64,000 bases of DNA, from assembly GCA_009379995.1 (NCBI GenBank), contig WHSR01000015.1, positions 1 through 64,000 on the forward strand, in the 5' to 3' direction. Below, piece after piece: positions 34,846 through 42,356 of this stretch. Position 1 is the first letter of the stretch. Every line of letters starts with the position of its first letter. The position numbers and the translations under genes were made by a program. Source of the DNA: Streptosporangiales bacterium. Lineage in GTDB: Bacteria; Actinomycetota; Actinomycetes; Streptosporangiales; WHSR01. The notes beneath the pieces are model-generated. The model searched no databases. It was not told the DNA's origin and saw only the letters and a program-made list of their open reading frames with translations.

Positions 34846-35738
34846 GCGTTCGCTCCCGGATCGAGCCTGCGCTGACTGCGCCGGAGCGGGCGGGGCAGCA
34901 GGATCGCCTCGGCGGCCTCGACGGCGTAGAAGAGGACGCTGCTCATCACCGCGAGGACCACCACCACGGCGAAGAGCATCGGCGTGTCCAGGTTGTTGTT
35001 GGCGACCAGCAGGAGATACCCGAGGCCGCTGTTGGAGGCGATGAACTCACCCACGACGGCGCCGACCACGGCGAGAGTAATCCCGATCTTCAGCCCGCCG
35101 AAGATGTACGGGGCGGCGACCGGCAGCCTGGCCTTGATGAAGATCTGCCACGGCGACGCGCGGAGCGACCGCATCAGGTAGAGCATCTCCCGCGGTGCCT
35201 GGCCCATCCCGATGACCGTGTTGATCACGATCGGGAAGGCCGCCGTCACCAGCGCGAGCACCACCTTCGAGGTGAGGCCGAACCCGAACCACACGACGAG
35301 GATGGGAGCGAGCGCCACCTTCGGGATCGCCTGGAAGGCCACCAGGGACGGGTAGACGAGGCGCTCCAGGAGCCTGGAGTAGATCAGGAGCATCCCGAGC
35401 GGGATGCTGATGGCCGCGGCGAGCAGGAAGCCGCCGACCACCTCCTGGAGCGTCACCGAGGTGTGCGTCGCCAGCACGCTGGGTTCCTCGGCCGCGCTGG
35501 CCAGGATGGTCAGCGGTGAGGGCAGGATAAAGGTCGGAATCGCGAAGACCCGGCTGGCCACCTCCCAGAGCACGAAGGCCAGCAGGTAGAGGCCGATGAC
35601 TATGCCGTTGAAGCGGAGCCAGCGCAGTGCCACGCCGCGCAGCCGTACGGCCCGCGGCGGCGGCGACTCGGATACGACGGGCCTTGCCGATTCCGTCGCC
35701 GGCGGGCCCTGCTCCCGCGTGGACGCCGAACCGTGCAC
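34842..35738 (-). CDS. ABC transporter permease, SsuC type (3)
   Basis: About 298 residues. A long hydrophilic N-terminus precedes the first hydrophobic helix (GIVIGLYLLAFVLWEVASR), and the coupling loop is LMRSLRASPWQIFIKARLP. It belongs to the NitT/TauT-type group. I use the GTG at 35738 since GAGGG is eight bases upstream; an adjacent GTG at 35747 is possible. It is the first gene of the importer block and lies just downstream of the alcohol dehydrogenase gene. Confidence 0.88.
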   Translation of the reverse strand: MHGSASTREQGPPATESARPVVSESPPPRAVRLRGVALRWLRFNGIVIGLYLLAFVLWEVASRVFAIPTFILPSPLTILASAAEEPSVLATHTSVTLQEVVGGFLLAAAISIPLGMLLIYSRLLERLVYPSLVAFQAIPKVALAPILVVWFGFGLTSKVVLALVTAAFPIVINTVIGMGQAPREMLYLMRSLRASPWQIFIKARLPVAAPYIFGGLKIGITLAVVGAVVGEFIASNSGLGYLLLVANNNLDTPMLFAVVVVLAVMSSVLFYAVEAAEAILLPRPLRRSQRRLDPGANA

Positions 35739-35750
35739 GTCGCACACCCT

Positions 35751-35796
35751 CTTTCGTTTACGGCGCGATGACGCGCTTTCGTTATGGCGCGATGAC
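35751..35796. repeat. Imperfect direct repeat at the alcohol-dehydrogenase 3' end
   Basis: CTTTCGTTTACGGCGCGATG at 35751-35770 is repeated as CTTTCGTTATGGCGCGATG at 35776-35794; both continue AC. The second copy encodes the end of the dehydrogenase and its stop (VVIAP-stop); the first encodes a matching VIAP-stop tail outside the gene. It looks like a short tandem duplication of the gene's end. Confidence 0.8.
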
Positions 35797-36903
35797 TACC
35801 TTCATCGGGTCACCCTCCCGCTCCCGGAGCACCCGGAACGCCTCGGCGATGTCGTCCAGGGCGAACCGGTGGGTGACGAGCTGTTCCCCGCGCAGCTTCC
35901 CGGCTCCGGCCATGGCGACGGCGCGTTTCACATTGTTGCCACCCTCGCCGCGGGAGGTGTACAGGGTGATGTCCTTGCGCACCATGGCGCTGAGGTCGAA
36001 GGTCACGTCCGTCGGGTAGAACGCGACGACGAGGATCTTGCCGCCGCGCTTCGTGATCTCGACGCACTGCTGTGGGGTCGCGGGGCCGCCGGACGCCTCG
36101 ATCGCCATGTCGACGCCTTGGCCGTCGGTGAGGTCGAGGACGGCGCGGACCGGGTCGACCTCGCCCGCGTTGACGACGTGGTCGGCGCCGAGCTCGGCGC
36201 CCAGCTCCAGCCGGGACGGCCGGGTGCCGACCAGGATGACCTGCCTGGCCGCGAGCTGCTTGCAGGCCTGCACGGTCATCAGCCCGACAGGGCCCGGCCC
36301 GAGCACCGCGACGTCCTGGCCGGCGATGTACGCGCCGGCGACGTCCAGCCCGTACAGCCCGGTGCCGGCGGTGGTGACCAGCACAGCGTCGGCGAAGGAG
36401 ACGTTGGCCGGCAGCGGGTACAGGGCCCGCACGTGGTGGACCGCGTACTCGGCGAACCCGCCGTTGGCGGTCATGCCGGTGGCCCGGTGCGCCTTGGCGG
36501 CGTTCCCGTAGTTGAGGCACGCCGTGTACCGGCCGGTGATGCAGTTGTCGCAGCGGCCGCATCCGCTGTGCGCCTCGATGCATACCCGGTCGCCGACGGC
36601 GAACTCGTCGACGGTCTCGCCGACGGCCGCGACGGTCCCGGTCCACTCGTGCCCCGGGGTGAACTCGCCGAACGGCGGCGTCAGCGGGAAGTGGCCGTCG
36701 AAGATCTTCAGGTCGGTGCCGCAGGTGCCGCACATCGCCACCCGGACGAGCACCTCACCCGGGCCGGGCCTCGGCACCGGACGCTGTACGACCCTGATGT
36801 CACCGGGCCCGAACAGGACCGCGGCGCGCATCGTCTCCGGTACCGCCTCGCCCGTCCCCTGCTCGGTGCCCGTCTCGGTCGCGTGTCCCAGTACCTGGCT
36901 CAT
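35782..36903 (-). CDS. Zinc-dependent alcohol dehydrogenase, MDR family
   Basis: About 373 residues of a medium-chain dehydrogenase. Catalytic-zinc residues are in MCGTCGTDLKIFDGHFP and GHEW; the structural zinc is held by the four Cys of SGCGRCDNCITGRYTAC. The cofactor region is VAVLGPGPVGLMTVQACK. Start ATG 36903 is favoured as AAGGGG lies just upstream. It overlaps the 3' part of the Tm-1-like gene by about 104 bases. It probably oxidises a polyol or sugar alcohol within this operon. Confidence 0.9.
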   Translation of the reverse strand: MSQVLGHATETGTEQGTGEAVPETMRAAVLFGPGDIRVVQRPVPRPGPGEVLVRVAMCGTCGTDLKIFDGHFPLTPPFGEFTPGHEWTGTVAAVGETVDEFAVGDRVCIEAHSGCGRCDNCITGRYTACLNYGNAAKAHRATGMTANGGFAEYAVHHVRALYPLPANVSFADAVLVTTAGTGLYGLDVAGAYIAGQDVAVLGPGPVGLMTVQACKQLAARQVILVGTRPSRLELGAELGADHVVNAGEVDPVRAVLDLTDGQGVDMAIEASGGPATPQQCVEITKRGGKILVVAFYPTDVTFDLSAMVRKDITLYTSRGEGGNNVKRAVAMAGAGKLRGEQLVTHRFALDDIAEAFRVLREREGDPMKVVIAP

Positions 36904-38191
36904 CGGCAACCCCTTCACTGGAGAGGAAATCGAGCATCGTTTCGGCCGCCGCGGCGGCGAAGGCCGGGTCGTTGATCGTGCTGTCCAGCTCCCGCAGCGC
37001 GACCCGCGGAGGTAGGGCGCGGCGCAGCGCGTCGACGAAGGCCGCGTTCGCCGCGGGGTCGTGCAGAACGCCGCCGGGGCTGCCGACCTCCGACCACCCC
37101 CGGCGGGGTATCAGCACGGCGACCGGACCGGCCGCCGTGCCCAGCCGGCGGGCCATCTCCTCGGCGACGGCGACGAGTTCCTCCGCGCTGGCCCGAACGT
37201 TGGTGTTGTTCGCGTTGTGGTGGTGCGTCGGCCGGGCGCGGAGGGCGGCGGGGATCGTGTCGGCGGCGGCGAAGCAGTGGTACTCCAGCCCGCCCGGTGC
37301 GACGACCTGGGGTACGCCGCGGCGGCCGGCCGCCGTCAGCCGCCCCGGCCGTACCGGCGCGTAGATGTCCGCCGGGTACAGCTCGCCGAGCAGCTCGTGC
37401 GTGGTGAGGTCGAGCACCCCGACGAACGTCCCCTCGTCGATCAGCCGTTCCATGGCGGAGCCGGAGGCTCCCGAGGCGTGGAACGGCACGGTCTCGACGC
37501 CCGCCCCGGCGAGTCGCTCCATGGCGGCGGTGACCGCGGCGTGCGTGTTGCCGAACGCGGTCACCGCGACGACCGGCCCCCGCGCGGCGGGGCTCTCCCG
37601 CGCGTCTGGGGCGAGAGCTTCCGCCATTCCGGCGACCGCCCCGGCCGCCTGGCGCAGCACCCGGGCGGTGACCGGGTTCGGGCCTCCCAGCAGGTCGCCG
37701 ACGGAGAAGAGCACGGCGATGTCGCTGTCGGCGATGAACCCGCGGATGTCACCGGACGCCACCGTCGACACGACGAGCTTGGGCACGCCGAGCGGCAGCT
37801 CGCGCATGGCGCCGGCGGTGATCGCGGTGCCCTGGTTGCCGCCGAGGCCCACCGCGCCGGCGAGGTCACCGCGGCGGTACCAGTCGGCGAGCAGCCGGCC
37901 AGCGCCCTCGGCCATGGCCGCCATCGCCTCGTCCCGGCGGGCCCGGTCACGTAGCTGGGCAAGCCGTTGGCCAGCGGCCCGGGCCACCTGCTCCGCGGGC
38001 ACGTCGGGATGAATGGGCCATTCACCCGCTAGGTCCGGGTGAGTGGACCATTCATCGGCAGAAGTCAGGCCGACGTCGACCACCCGCACCGGCCAGCCGC
38101 GGCGGCGAAGCTCGTCGCGCAGGAACGCCGCCTCCGCTCCCTTGGTGTCGGCGGTGGCGAGGACCGCTATCGGTGGCCGGTCTTGGGTCAT
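36800..38191 (-). CDS. Tm-1-like ATP-binding domain protein (UPF0261)
   Basis: A 463-residue protein of the Tm-1/UPF0261 family. It shows IAVLATADTKGAEAAFLRDE, LGGNQGTAITAGAMRELPLG, VSTVASGDIRGF and the C-terminal IPRRGWSEVGSPGGVLHDP. The last about 45 residues after LDFLSSEG are low-complexity and read through the start of the alcohol dehydrogenase gene, which suggests loss of an earlier stop. A 30-bp duplication near the N-terminus repeats a D/E-EW-x2-HPD unit. Its ATG overlaps the aldolase stop. A role in sugar-acid or lactone catabolism is likely but the activity is not established. Confidence 0.85.
   Translation of the reverse strand: MTQDRPPIAVLATADTKGAEAAFLRDELRRRGWPVRVVDVGLTSADEWSTHPDLAGEWPIHPDVPAEQVARAAGQRLAQLRDRARRDEAMAAMAEGAGRLLADWYRRGDLAGAVGLGGNQGTAITAGAMRELPLGVPKLVVSTVASGDIRGFIADSDIAVLFSVGDLLGGPNPVTARVLRQAAGAVAGMAEALAPDARESPAARGPVVAVTAFGNTHAAVTAAMERLAGAGVETVPFHASGASGSAMERLIDEGTFVGVLDLTTHELLGELYPADIYAPVRPGRLTAAGRRGVPQVVAPGGLEYHCFAAADTIPAALRARPTHHHNANNTNVRASAEELVAVAEEMARRLGTAAGPVAVLIPRRGWSEVGSPGGVLHDPAANAAFVDALRRALPPRVALRELDSTINDPAFAAAAAETMLDFLSSEGVADEPGTGTRDRDGHRAGDGRGGTGDDARRGPVRAR
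38009..38054. repeat. Two palindromes 30 bp apart inside the Tm-1-like gene
   Basis: TGAATGGGCCATTCA (centre near 38017) is a perfect inverted repeat with seven-base arms, and TGAGTGGACCATTCA, one mismatch, follows exactly 30 bases away. They translate to the duplicated EW-x2-HPD unit, so the repeat may be only a coding duplication. The 30-base spacing is about three helical turns, so an operator pair within the 5' coding region is another reading. Confidence 0.55.
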
Positions 38192-38871
38192 CCGGTGACC
38201 TCGGCGTACGGGGCGGTGTCCCGGGCGAGCGGGAGCCGACCGGGGGAGACGCCTCTGATCTGCGCGGCGAGCAGCGCGACCTTGGCGGTGTCCTCCAGGT
38301 ACTCCGTACGGTAGTAGGCCGTGCGCAGGTCGGGGCCGACGGTGATCGTGCCGTGTTCACGCATCAGCGCCGCCCGTACCTCGCGGTCCGCGAAGAGCTC
38401 GGTGACCGCGTCGGCCAGCTCCTGCGACCCGGCGGGCAGCAGCTCGACGTCCTCCACCGTACGCAGGTGGGCCCGACCCGCCGTGTGCACCAGCAGCGGA
38501 ACCTGGTCCGCGACCGCGAAGGCGACCGCGTACGGGGGATGCAGGTGCACGATGCCGCCGACGTCGGGCCGGATCCGGTAGACGCCGAGGTGCCAGCGCC
38601 ACTCCTTGGAGGGCGTGCGTCCCTCGTCCAACACCTGGCCGTCCATGTCCATGAGCACGGTGTCGGCCGTATCCATCTCACCCTGGCAGCCCCCGGTGGC
38701 CTTGATGAGTACCAGGTCCGTCCCCGGCACCCGGAGGCTGTTGTTGCCGCTCACCCCGACGACGAGGCCGCGCTCGTAACCCCGCCGAGAGATCGCCACC
38801 AGGTCCTCGCGGAGCAGCCGCAGCACGGCGTGATCGATGTCTCGATGACGGTTGGGATGGGTACTGGACAT
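38188..38871 (-). CDS. Class II aldolase/adducin-family protein
   Basis: A 227-residue aldolase-like protein. The metal-binding histidines are in HLHPPYAVAF, and other family segments are VVGVSGNNSLRVPGTDLVLI and REHGTITVGPDLRTAYYRTE. It lies upstream of and overlaps the Tm-1-like gene by 4 bases. It should cleave or decarboxylate a phosphorylated or free sugar acid with Zn2+. No sugar specificity is visible. Confidence 0.88.
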   Translation of the reverse strand: MSSTHPNRHRDIDHAVLRLLREDLVAISRRGYERGLVVGVSGNNSLRVPGTDLVLIKATGGCQGEMDTADTVLMDMDGQVLDEGRTPSKEWRWHLGVYRIRPDVGGIVHLHPPYAVAFAVADQVPLLVHTAGRAHLRTVEDVELLPAGSQELADAVTELFADREVRAALMREHGTITVGPDLRTAYYRTEYLEDTAKVALLAAQIRGVSPGRLPLARDTAPYAEVTG

Positions 38872-38894
38872 GTGTCCTCCTGTGCCCTGACGGC

Positions 38895-38966
38895 AGGGCC
38901 CGGACGGCTCGTCCGCGCGAGGGGGGTACGCGTGGGGTGGGTACGCGGACGAGCCGCCCGGGCCCT
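38895..38966. terminator. Strong inverted repeat between creatininase and aldolase genes
   Basis: AGGGCCCGGACGGCTCGTCC (first 20 bases of a 23-base left arm, 38895-38917) pairs with the right arm at 38944-38966 with a single mismatch. The loop of 26 bases is GC-rich. Located between the creatininase stop and the aldolase start on the minus strand, it may terminate creatininase transcription or attenuate the operon. There is no U-tract. Confidence 0.55.
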
Positions 38967-38976
38967 ACCCGCGCCG

Positions 38977-39870
38977 CTAGGCGCGCTCCGGGAAGTCGCT
39001 CGACGTGATTTCCACCTTGAAACGGCGTACTTCCTGGACGTAGGCGGCCAGATGGTCCGCCATCCGCTCGAGCATGGCAAGCCCCTTCTCCCTGGTGGCG
39101 CGGAACGGGTTGCCGATGACCGCCGTGTCGCAGTACTCGTGGTGCTCCATCGGCACCCAGATGTTCTCCGAGCCGCGGAACTTCACGGTCGCCGTTCCGT
39201 CGATCTTGGAGAACGCGTCGGTCATGTAGGCAGGCGCGTGCGCGGAGTCCTGGACGGCCCGATCCATGTTCACCAGACCGTCGGCGGTCGCCATGATCAC
39301 GGACGTCTCCAGCTCGCTGGAGTGCCAGCCGGGCGTCTCCTCCGGCGGGTTGTCGAACAGGTCCGCCACAACCGACGCGTCCCGCTCGGTTGGCGTCTTG
39401 TAATACGAGATGAAGGCACCGGTCGTATACCGGAGCTGGCGCATGATCTCGTCGATCGGCTTGGTGTTCGAGCCGTGGTGGCTGACGAAGACGAGCTTGG
39501 TGAATCCGTGGTAGATGAGGCTGCGGGCGATGTCGTGCATCACCCGGCGGTACGTCTCCGCACGGAGGGTGATGGTCCCCGCTCCCTCGAGGTGTCGGCC
39601 CATGTGGTGGGGTGAGTACCCGAACGGTACGAGCGGCGTGTACATCACGTCCGCCGCCCGGGCCACCCGCTCGACGACCTCCATCGTCACGTAGCTGTCG
39701 GTGCCGAGGGGTATGTGCGCGCCGTGCTTCTCGCTGCTGCCGAGGGGGACCAGGGCGACGTCCTGGCCCTCCTCACCCAGGCGTTCGGCCACCTCCGCGT
39801 ACGACATGGCGAGGAGGTTGCGCTTGCGGCCCTCCTCGACGTCGGCGTCGACGTAGTCCTTCTCGGTCAA
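38977..39870 (-). CDS. Creatininase-family amidohydrolase
   Basis: A 297-residue member of the creatininase/MftE family. It shows VALVPLGSSEKHGAHIPLGT with metal-binding Glu and His, FVSHHGSNTKPIDEIMRQ and a C-terminal EVEITSSDFPER-like end. Its start is preceded by LacI-type sites at 39903-39927. It could hydrolyse a cyclic or linear amide or lactone in the same pathway as the ABC importer and RidA. Mycofactocin MftE is a related family member, but no mycofactocin genes are present. Confidence 0.85.
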   Translation of the reverse strand: MTEKDYVDADVEEGRKRNLLAMSYAEVAERLGEEGQDVALVPLGSSEKHGAHIPLGTDSYVTMEVVERVARAADVMYTPLVPFGYSPHHMGRHLEGAGTITLRAETYRRVMHDIARSLIYHGFTKLVFVSHHGSNTKPIDEIMRQLRYTTGAFISYYKTPTERDASVVADLFDNPPEETPGWHSSELETSVIMATADGLVNMDRAVQDSAHAPAYMTDAFSKIDGTATVKFRGSENIWVPMEHHEYCDTAVIGNPFRATREKGLAMLERMADHLAAYVQEVRRFKVEITSSDFPERA

Positions 39871-39902
39871 CGAGGCTCCCCTTGGTCCCTTGGTGCGACT
39901 AT

Positions 39903-39927
39903 GTAACGCTTTTCAGTAACGCTTTAC
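39903..39927. promoter_or_regulatory. Two LacI-type sites upstream of the creatininase gene
   Basis: GTAACGCTTT occurs twice (39903-39912 and 39916-39925), 13 bases apart. The second continues to GTAACGCTTTAC, a near-palindrome with arms GTAA/TTAC and a central CG. They sit about 35-55 bases upstream of the minus-strand creatininase start. Confidence 0.55.
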
Positions 39928-39992
39928 GCGGGACGGTACGGACACCGCCAAGCCGTGTCAAGGGGGGTCCCCGTCCAGTAGGAACCGGAAGC

Positions 39993-40056
39993 GCCGAGAT
40001 CTATGTTGTGGGGGTCATTTTGTCCGGTTCGGTGGCCCCACAACATGGATCTCGGC
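39993..40056 (+). repeat. Dispersed palindrome, copy 3
   Basis: Arms GCCGAGATCTATGTTGTGGG and CCCCACAACATGGATCTCGG (with one extra C at the end), loop TCATTTTGTCCGGTTCGGTG. It lies in the 5' region of the GH4 gene, ending 30 bases upstream of its ATG, and just beyond the creatininase promoter. Confidence 0.9.
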
Positions 40057-40086
40057 GGAGGGGAGGGGAGGGAAGGGAAGAGAAGC

Positions 40087-41346
40087 ATGAAGCTTACGGT
40101 GATCGGCGGAGGGTCGACCTATACACCCGAGCTCGTCGAGGGTCTGGCCCGGATGTTTGGCAGCCTGACCGTGGACGAGCTCGTCCTCGTCGATCCGGCC
40201 GCGGAACGGTTGGAGATCGTCGGCGGCCTCGCGCGCCGGATCCTCTCCCGCGCGGGGTACCCGGGCGCCCTGCGCTGCACGTCCCGGCCCGACGAGGGTC
40301 TCGACGGCGCCGATGCCGTGGTCCTCCAGCTACGGGTGGGCGGGCAGCGGGCCCGCATCGGCGACGAGACCATCCCGCTCGGCTACGGGTGCGTCGGCCA
40401 GGAGACCACGGGCGCCGGAGGGCTGGCGAAGGCGCTGCGCACGGTGCCGGTGGCCCTCGACATCGCCCGCCGGGCCCGCGAGCGCGCGCCCGGCGCGTGG
40501 ATCATCGACTTCACCAACCCCGTCGGCATCGTCACCCGCGCGCTGCTCGACGACGGCCACCGGGCAGTCGGGCTGTGCAACACCGCCATCGACCTGCAGC
40601 GCTATTTCGCCGGGCTGCTCGGCACCGATCCCTCCGCGGTGTCCCTCGACCACGTCGGTCTGAACCACCTGACGTGGGAACGGGCGGTCCTGGTCGACGG
40701 CGTCGACGTGCTCCCGCGGCTGCTCGACCGGCACGGGGAGCAGATCGCCGCACGGGTGGGGCTGCCCGTCCGGCTGCTGCGCCTGCTCGGCGCGGTGCCG
40801 TCCGGCTATCTGCGCCACTACTACGCCCACGACGAGGTCCTCCGGGAGCAGCGACGGTACGGAGCGACCAGGGGTCAGCGGGTCGCCGAGATCGAACGGG
40901 AGCTCCTGGACCGGTACGCGGACCCGGCCCTGTGTACGGTGCCGGATCTGCTGTCCCAGCGCGGCGGCGCGTACTACTCGCACGCCGCCCTCGGCCTGAT
41001 GGCGTCGCTGTACGGCGAGGAAAGCGGCGTGCACGTGCTCGACGTACGCAACGAGGGCACGCTGCCGTTCCTGAGCGACCCGGCCGTCGTGGAGGTGCCC
41101 TGTGTCGTCGGGCGCGACGGCGTGCGGCCGCGGCCGTGCGCACCGGTAGCGCCGGAGGTCGCCGGCCTGATCGCCCACGTGGCGGCCTACGAGGAGCTGG
41201 CCGTCGAGGCGGCCGTGCGCGGAGGCCGGGATCGGGTGTTCCGGGCGCTGCTGGCCCATCCGCTGATCGCCCGAGCCGACCTCGCGGACCGGCTCGCCGA
41301 CCACCTCGTCGGGGCCAACGCTCACTACCTCCGGTGGGCGCGATGA
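40087..41346 (+). CDS. GH4-family glycosidase (6-phospho-beta-glucosidase type)
   Basis: A 419-residue GH4 enzyme, NAD- and metal-dependent. The N-terminus MKLTVIGGGSTYTPELVEGL is the family cofactor site. DFTNPVGIVTRALLDDG and VGLCNTAIDLQRYFAGLL hold the metal-binding Cys/Asn region, and VSLDHVGLNHLTWERAV is the conserved His segment. The ATG at 40087 is preceded by purine-rich GGGAAGAGAAG; an upstream open frame is the repeat. It overlaps the kinase gene (ATGA) and acts on a phosphorylated or free glycoside, which fits with the kinase. Confidence 0.9.
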   Translation: MKLTVIGGGSTYTPELVEGLARMFGSLTVDELVLVDPAAERLEIVGGLARRILSRAGYPGALRCTSRPDEGLDGADAVVLQLRVGGQRARIGDETIPLGYGCVGQETTGAGGLAKALRTVPVALDIARRARERAPGAWIIDFTNPVGIVTRALLDDGHRAVGLCNTAIDLQRYFAGLLGTDPSAVSLDHVGLNHLTWERAVLVDGVDVLPRLLDRHGEQIAARVGLPVRLLRLLGAVPSGYLRHYYAHDEVLREQRRYGATRGQRVAEIERELLDRYADPALCTVPDLLSQRGGAYYSHAALGLMASLYGEESGVHVLDVRNEGTLPFLSDPAVVEVPCVVGRDGVRPRPCAPVAPEVAGLIAHVAAYEELAVEAAVRGGRDRVFRALLAHPLIARADLADRLADHLVGANAHYLRWAR

Positions 41347-42332
41347 CCGAACGGCTGATTCTGGCCGTGGACGGCGGCAACAGCAAGACCGACGTCGCCC
41401 TGGTCACCGACGAGGGCGAGCTACTCGGCCACGTACGCGGGCCGGGCTCGTCCCCGCACGTGCTCGGGGTGGATGGTGCGGTACGGCTGCTGGGCGCCAC
41501 GGTGTGGAGGGTGCGTGTCGACGCCGGACGGGACGACGCTGGCCCGGTGGCCCGCGCCGAGGTGTATCTCGCGGGCGCGGACCTGCCCGCAGAGGTCGAA
41601 CTGCTCCGGAAGCAGGTCGCCAGGACCGGATGGGCAACCGCCTCGACCGTGGACAACGACGGGTACGCACTGCTCCGGGCCGGCACCGAACGGCGGGACG
41701 CGGTAGCCGTCGTCTGCGGCGCCGGCATCGGCTGCGTGGGGCGCCGATCCGACGGGCGTCGGGCCAGGCTCCCCGCGCTGGGCCGTACCACCGGAGATTG
41801 GGGTGGCGGCGCGCAGGTCGGCTACGAGGCGCTGTGGCTCGCCGCACGCGCCGAAGACGGGCGGGGCCAGCCGACGGCCCTCCGGGAGGCGGTCGCCGCG
41901 CACTTCGGTCGCGCGAGCGTGGCTGAGGTGGGCGAGGCGATGCACGTCGGTGCGATCCCCGAACGGCGCGCCGCCGAGCTCGCCGCGGTCCTCTTCGCCG
42001 TCGCCGCGGCCGGCGACGAGCTGGCCCGAACCGTCGTTGACCGCCTCGCCACGGAGATCGTCCTGATGGCGAGGGTCGTCCTAGGCCGGCTGGAGCTACT
42101 TCGGGTACCGGCGGCCCTCGTCCTCGGCGGCGGGGTGGTGCGGGCGCAGCACGCCGTCCTTCGTCCGCTGGTACGGAGCCGGCTACGGGAAGCGGCGCCC
42201 GAAGCGCAGCTCGTGGTCGTCACCGATCCACCAGTGCTCGGCGCCGCGCTCGCCGGGCTCGACGCGCTGGGCGCGACCGACCGCGCGAAGCGGCGTCTGA
42301 CCGGCGAGGTACGGCGGCACGTCGGTGTATGA
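41343..42332 (+). CDS. BadF/BadG/BcrA/BcrD-type sugar kinase (N-acetylglucosamine kinase-like)
   Basis: A 329-residue ASKHA kinase. Phosphate-1 is LAVDGGNSKTDVALV; VVCGAGIGCVG and GRTTGDWGGGAQVGYEAL follow, then VLGGGVVRAQ near the C-terminus. It resembles actinobacterial GlcNAc kinases. It starts inside the last codon of the GH4 gene (ATGA), so the pair should be co-translated. The likely role is phosphorylation of a sugar released or handled by the GH4 enzyme. Confidence 0.88.
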   Translation: MTERLILAVDGGNSKTDVALVTDEGELLGHVRGPGSSPHVLGVDGAVRLLGATVWRVRVDAGRDDAGPVARAEVYLAGADLPAEVELLRKQVARTGWATASTVDNDGYALLRAGTERRDAVAVVCGAGIGCVGRRSDGRRARLPALGRTTGDWGGGAQVGYEALWLAARAEDGRGQPTALREAVAAHFGRASVAEVGEAMHVGAIPERRAAELAAVLFAVAAAGDELARTVVDRLATEIVLMARVVLGRLELLRVPAALVLGGGVVRAQHAVLRPLVRSRLREAAPEAQLVVVTDPPVLGAALAGLDALGATDRAKRRLTGEVRRHVGV

Positions 42333-42356
42333 TCGGACGAGCGCGGGGCCAGGGGC

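Noticed and set aside
38977-39870. Mycofactocin MftE
   Set aside because: Family similarity exists but none of the other mycofactocin genes is present.
39612-41340. Plus-strand ORF upstream of the sugar kinase, apparently a fused 906-aa protein
   Set aside because: Only its last 329 codons match a kinase; the rest is Arg/Pro/Gly shadow of the GH4 and creatininase genes.
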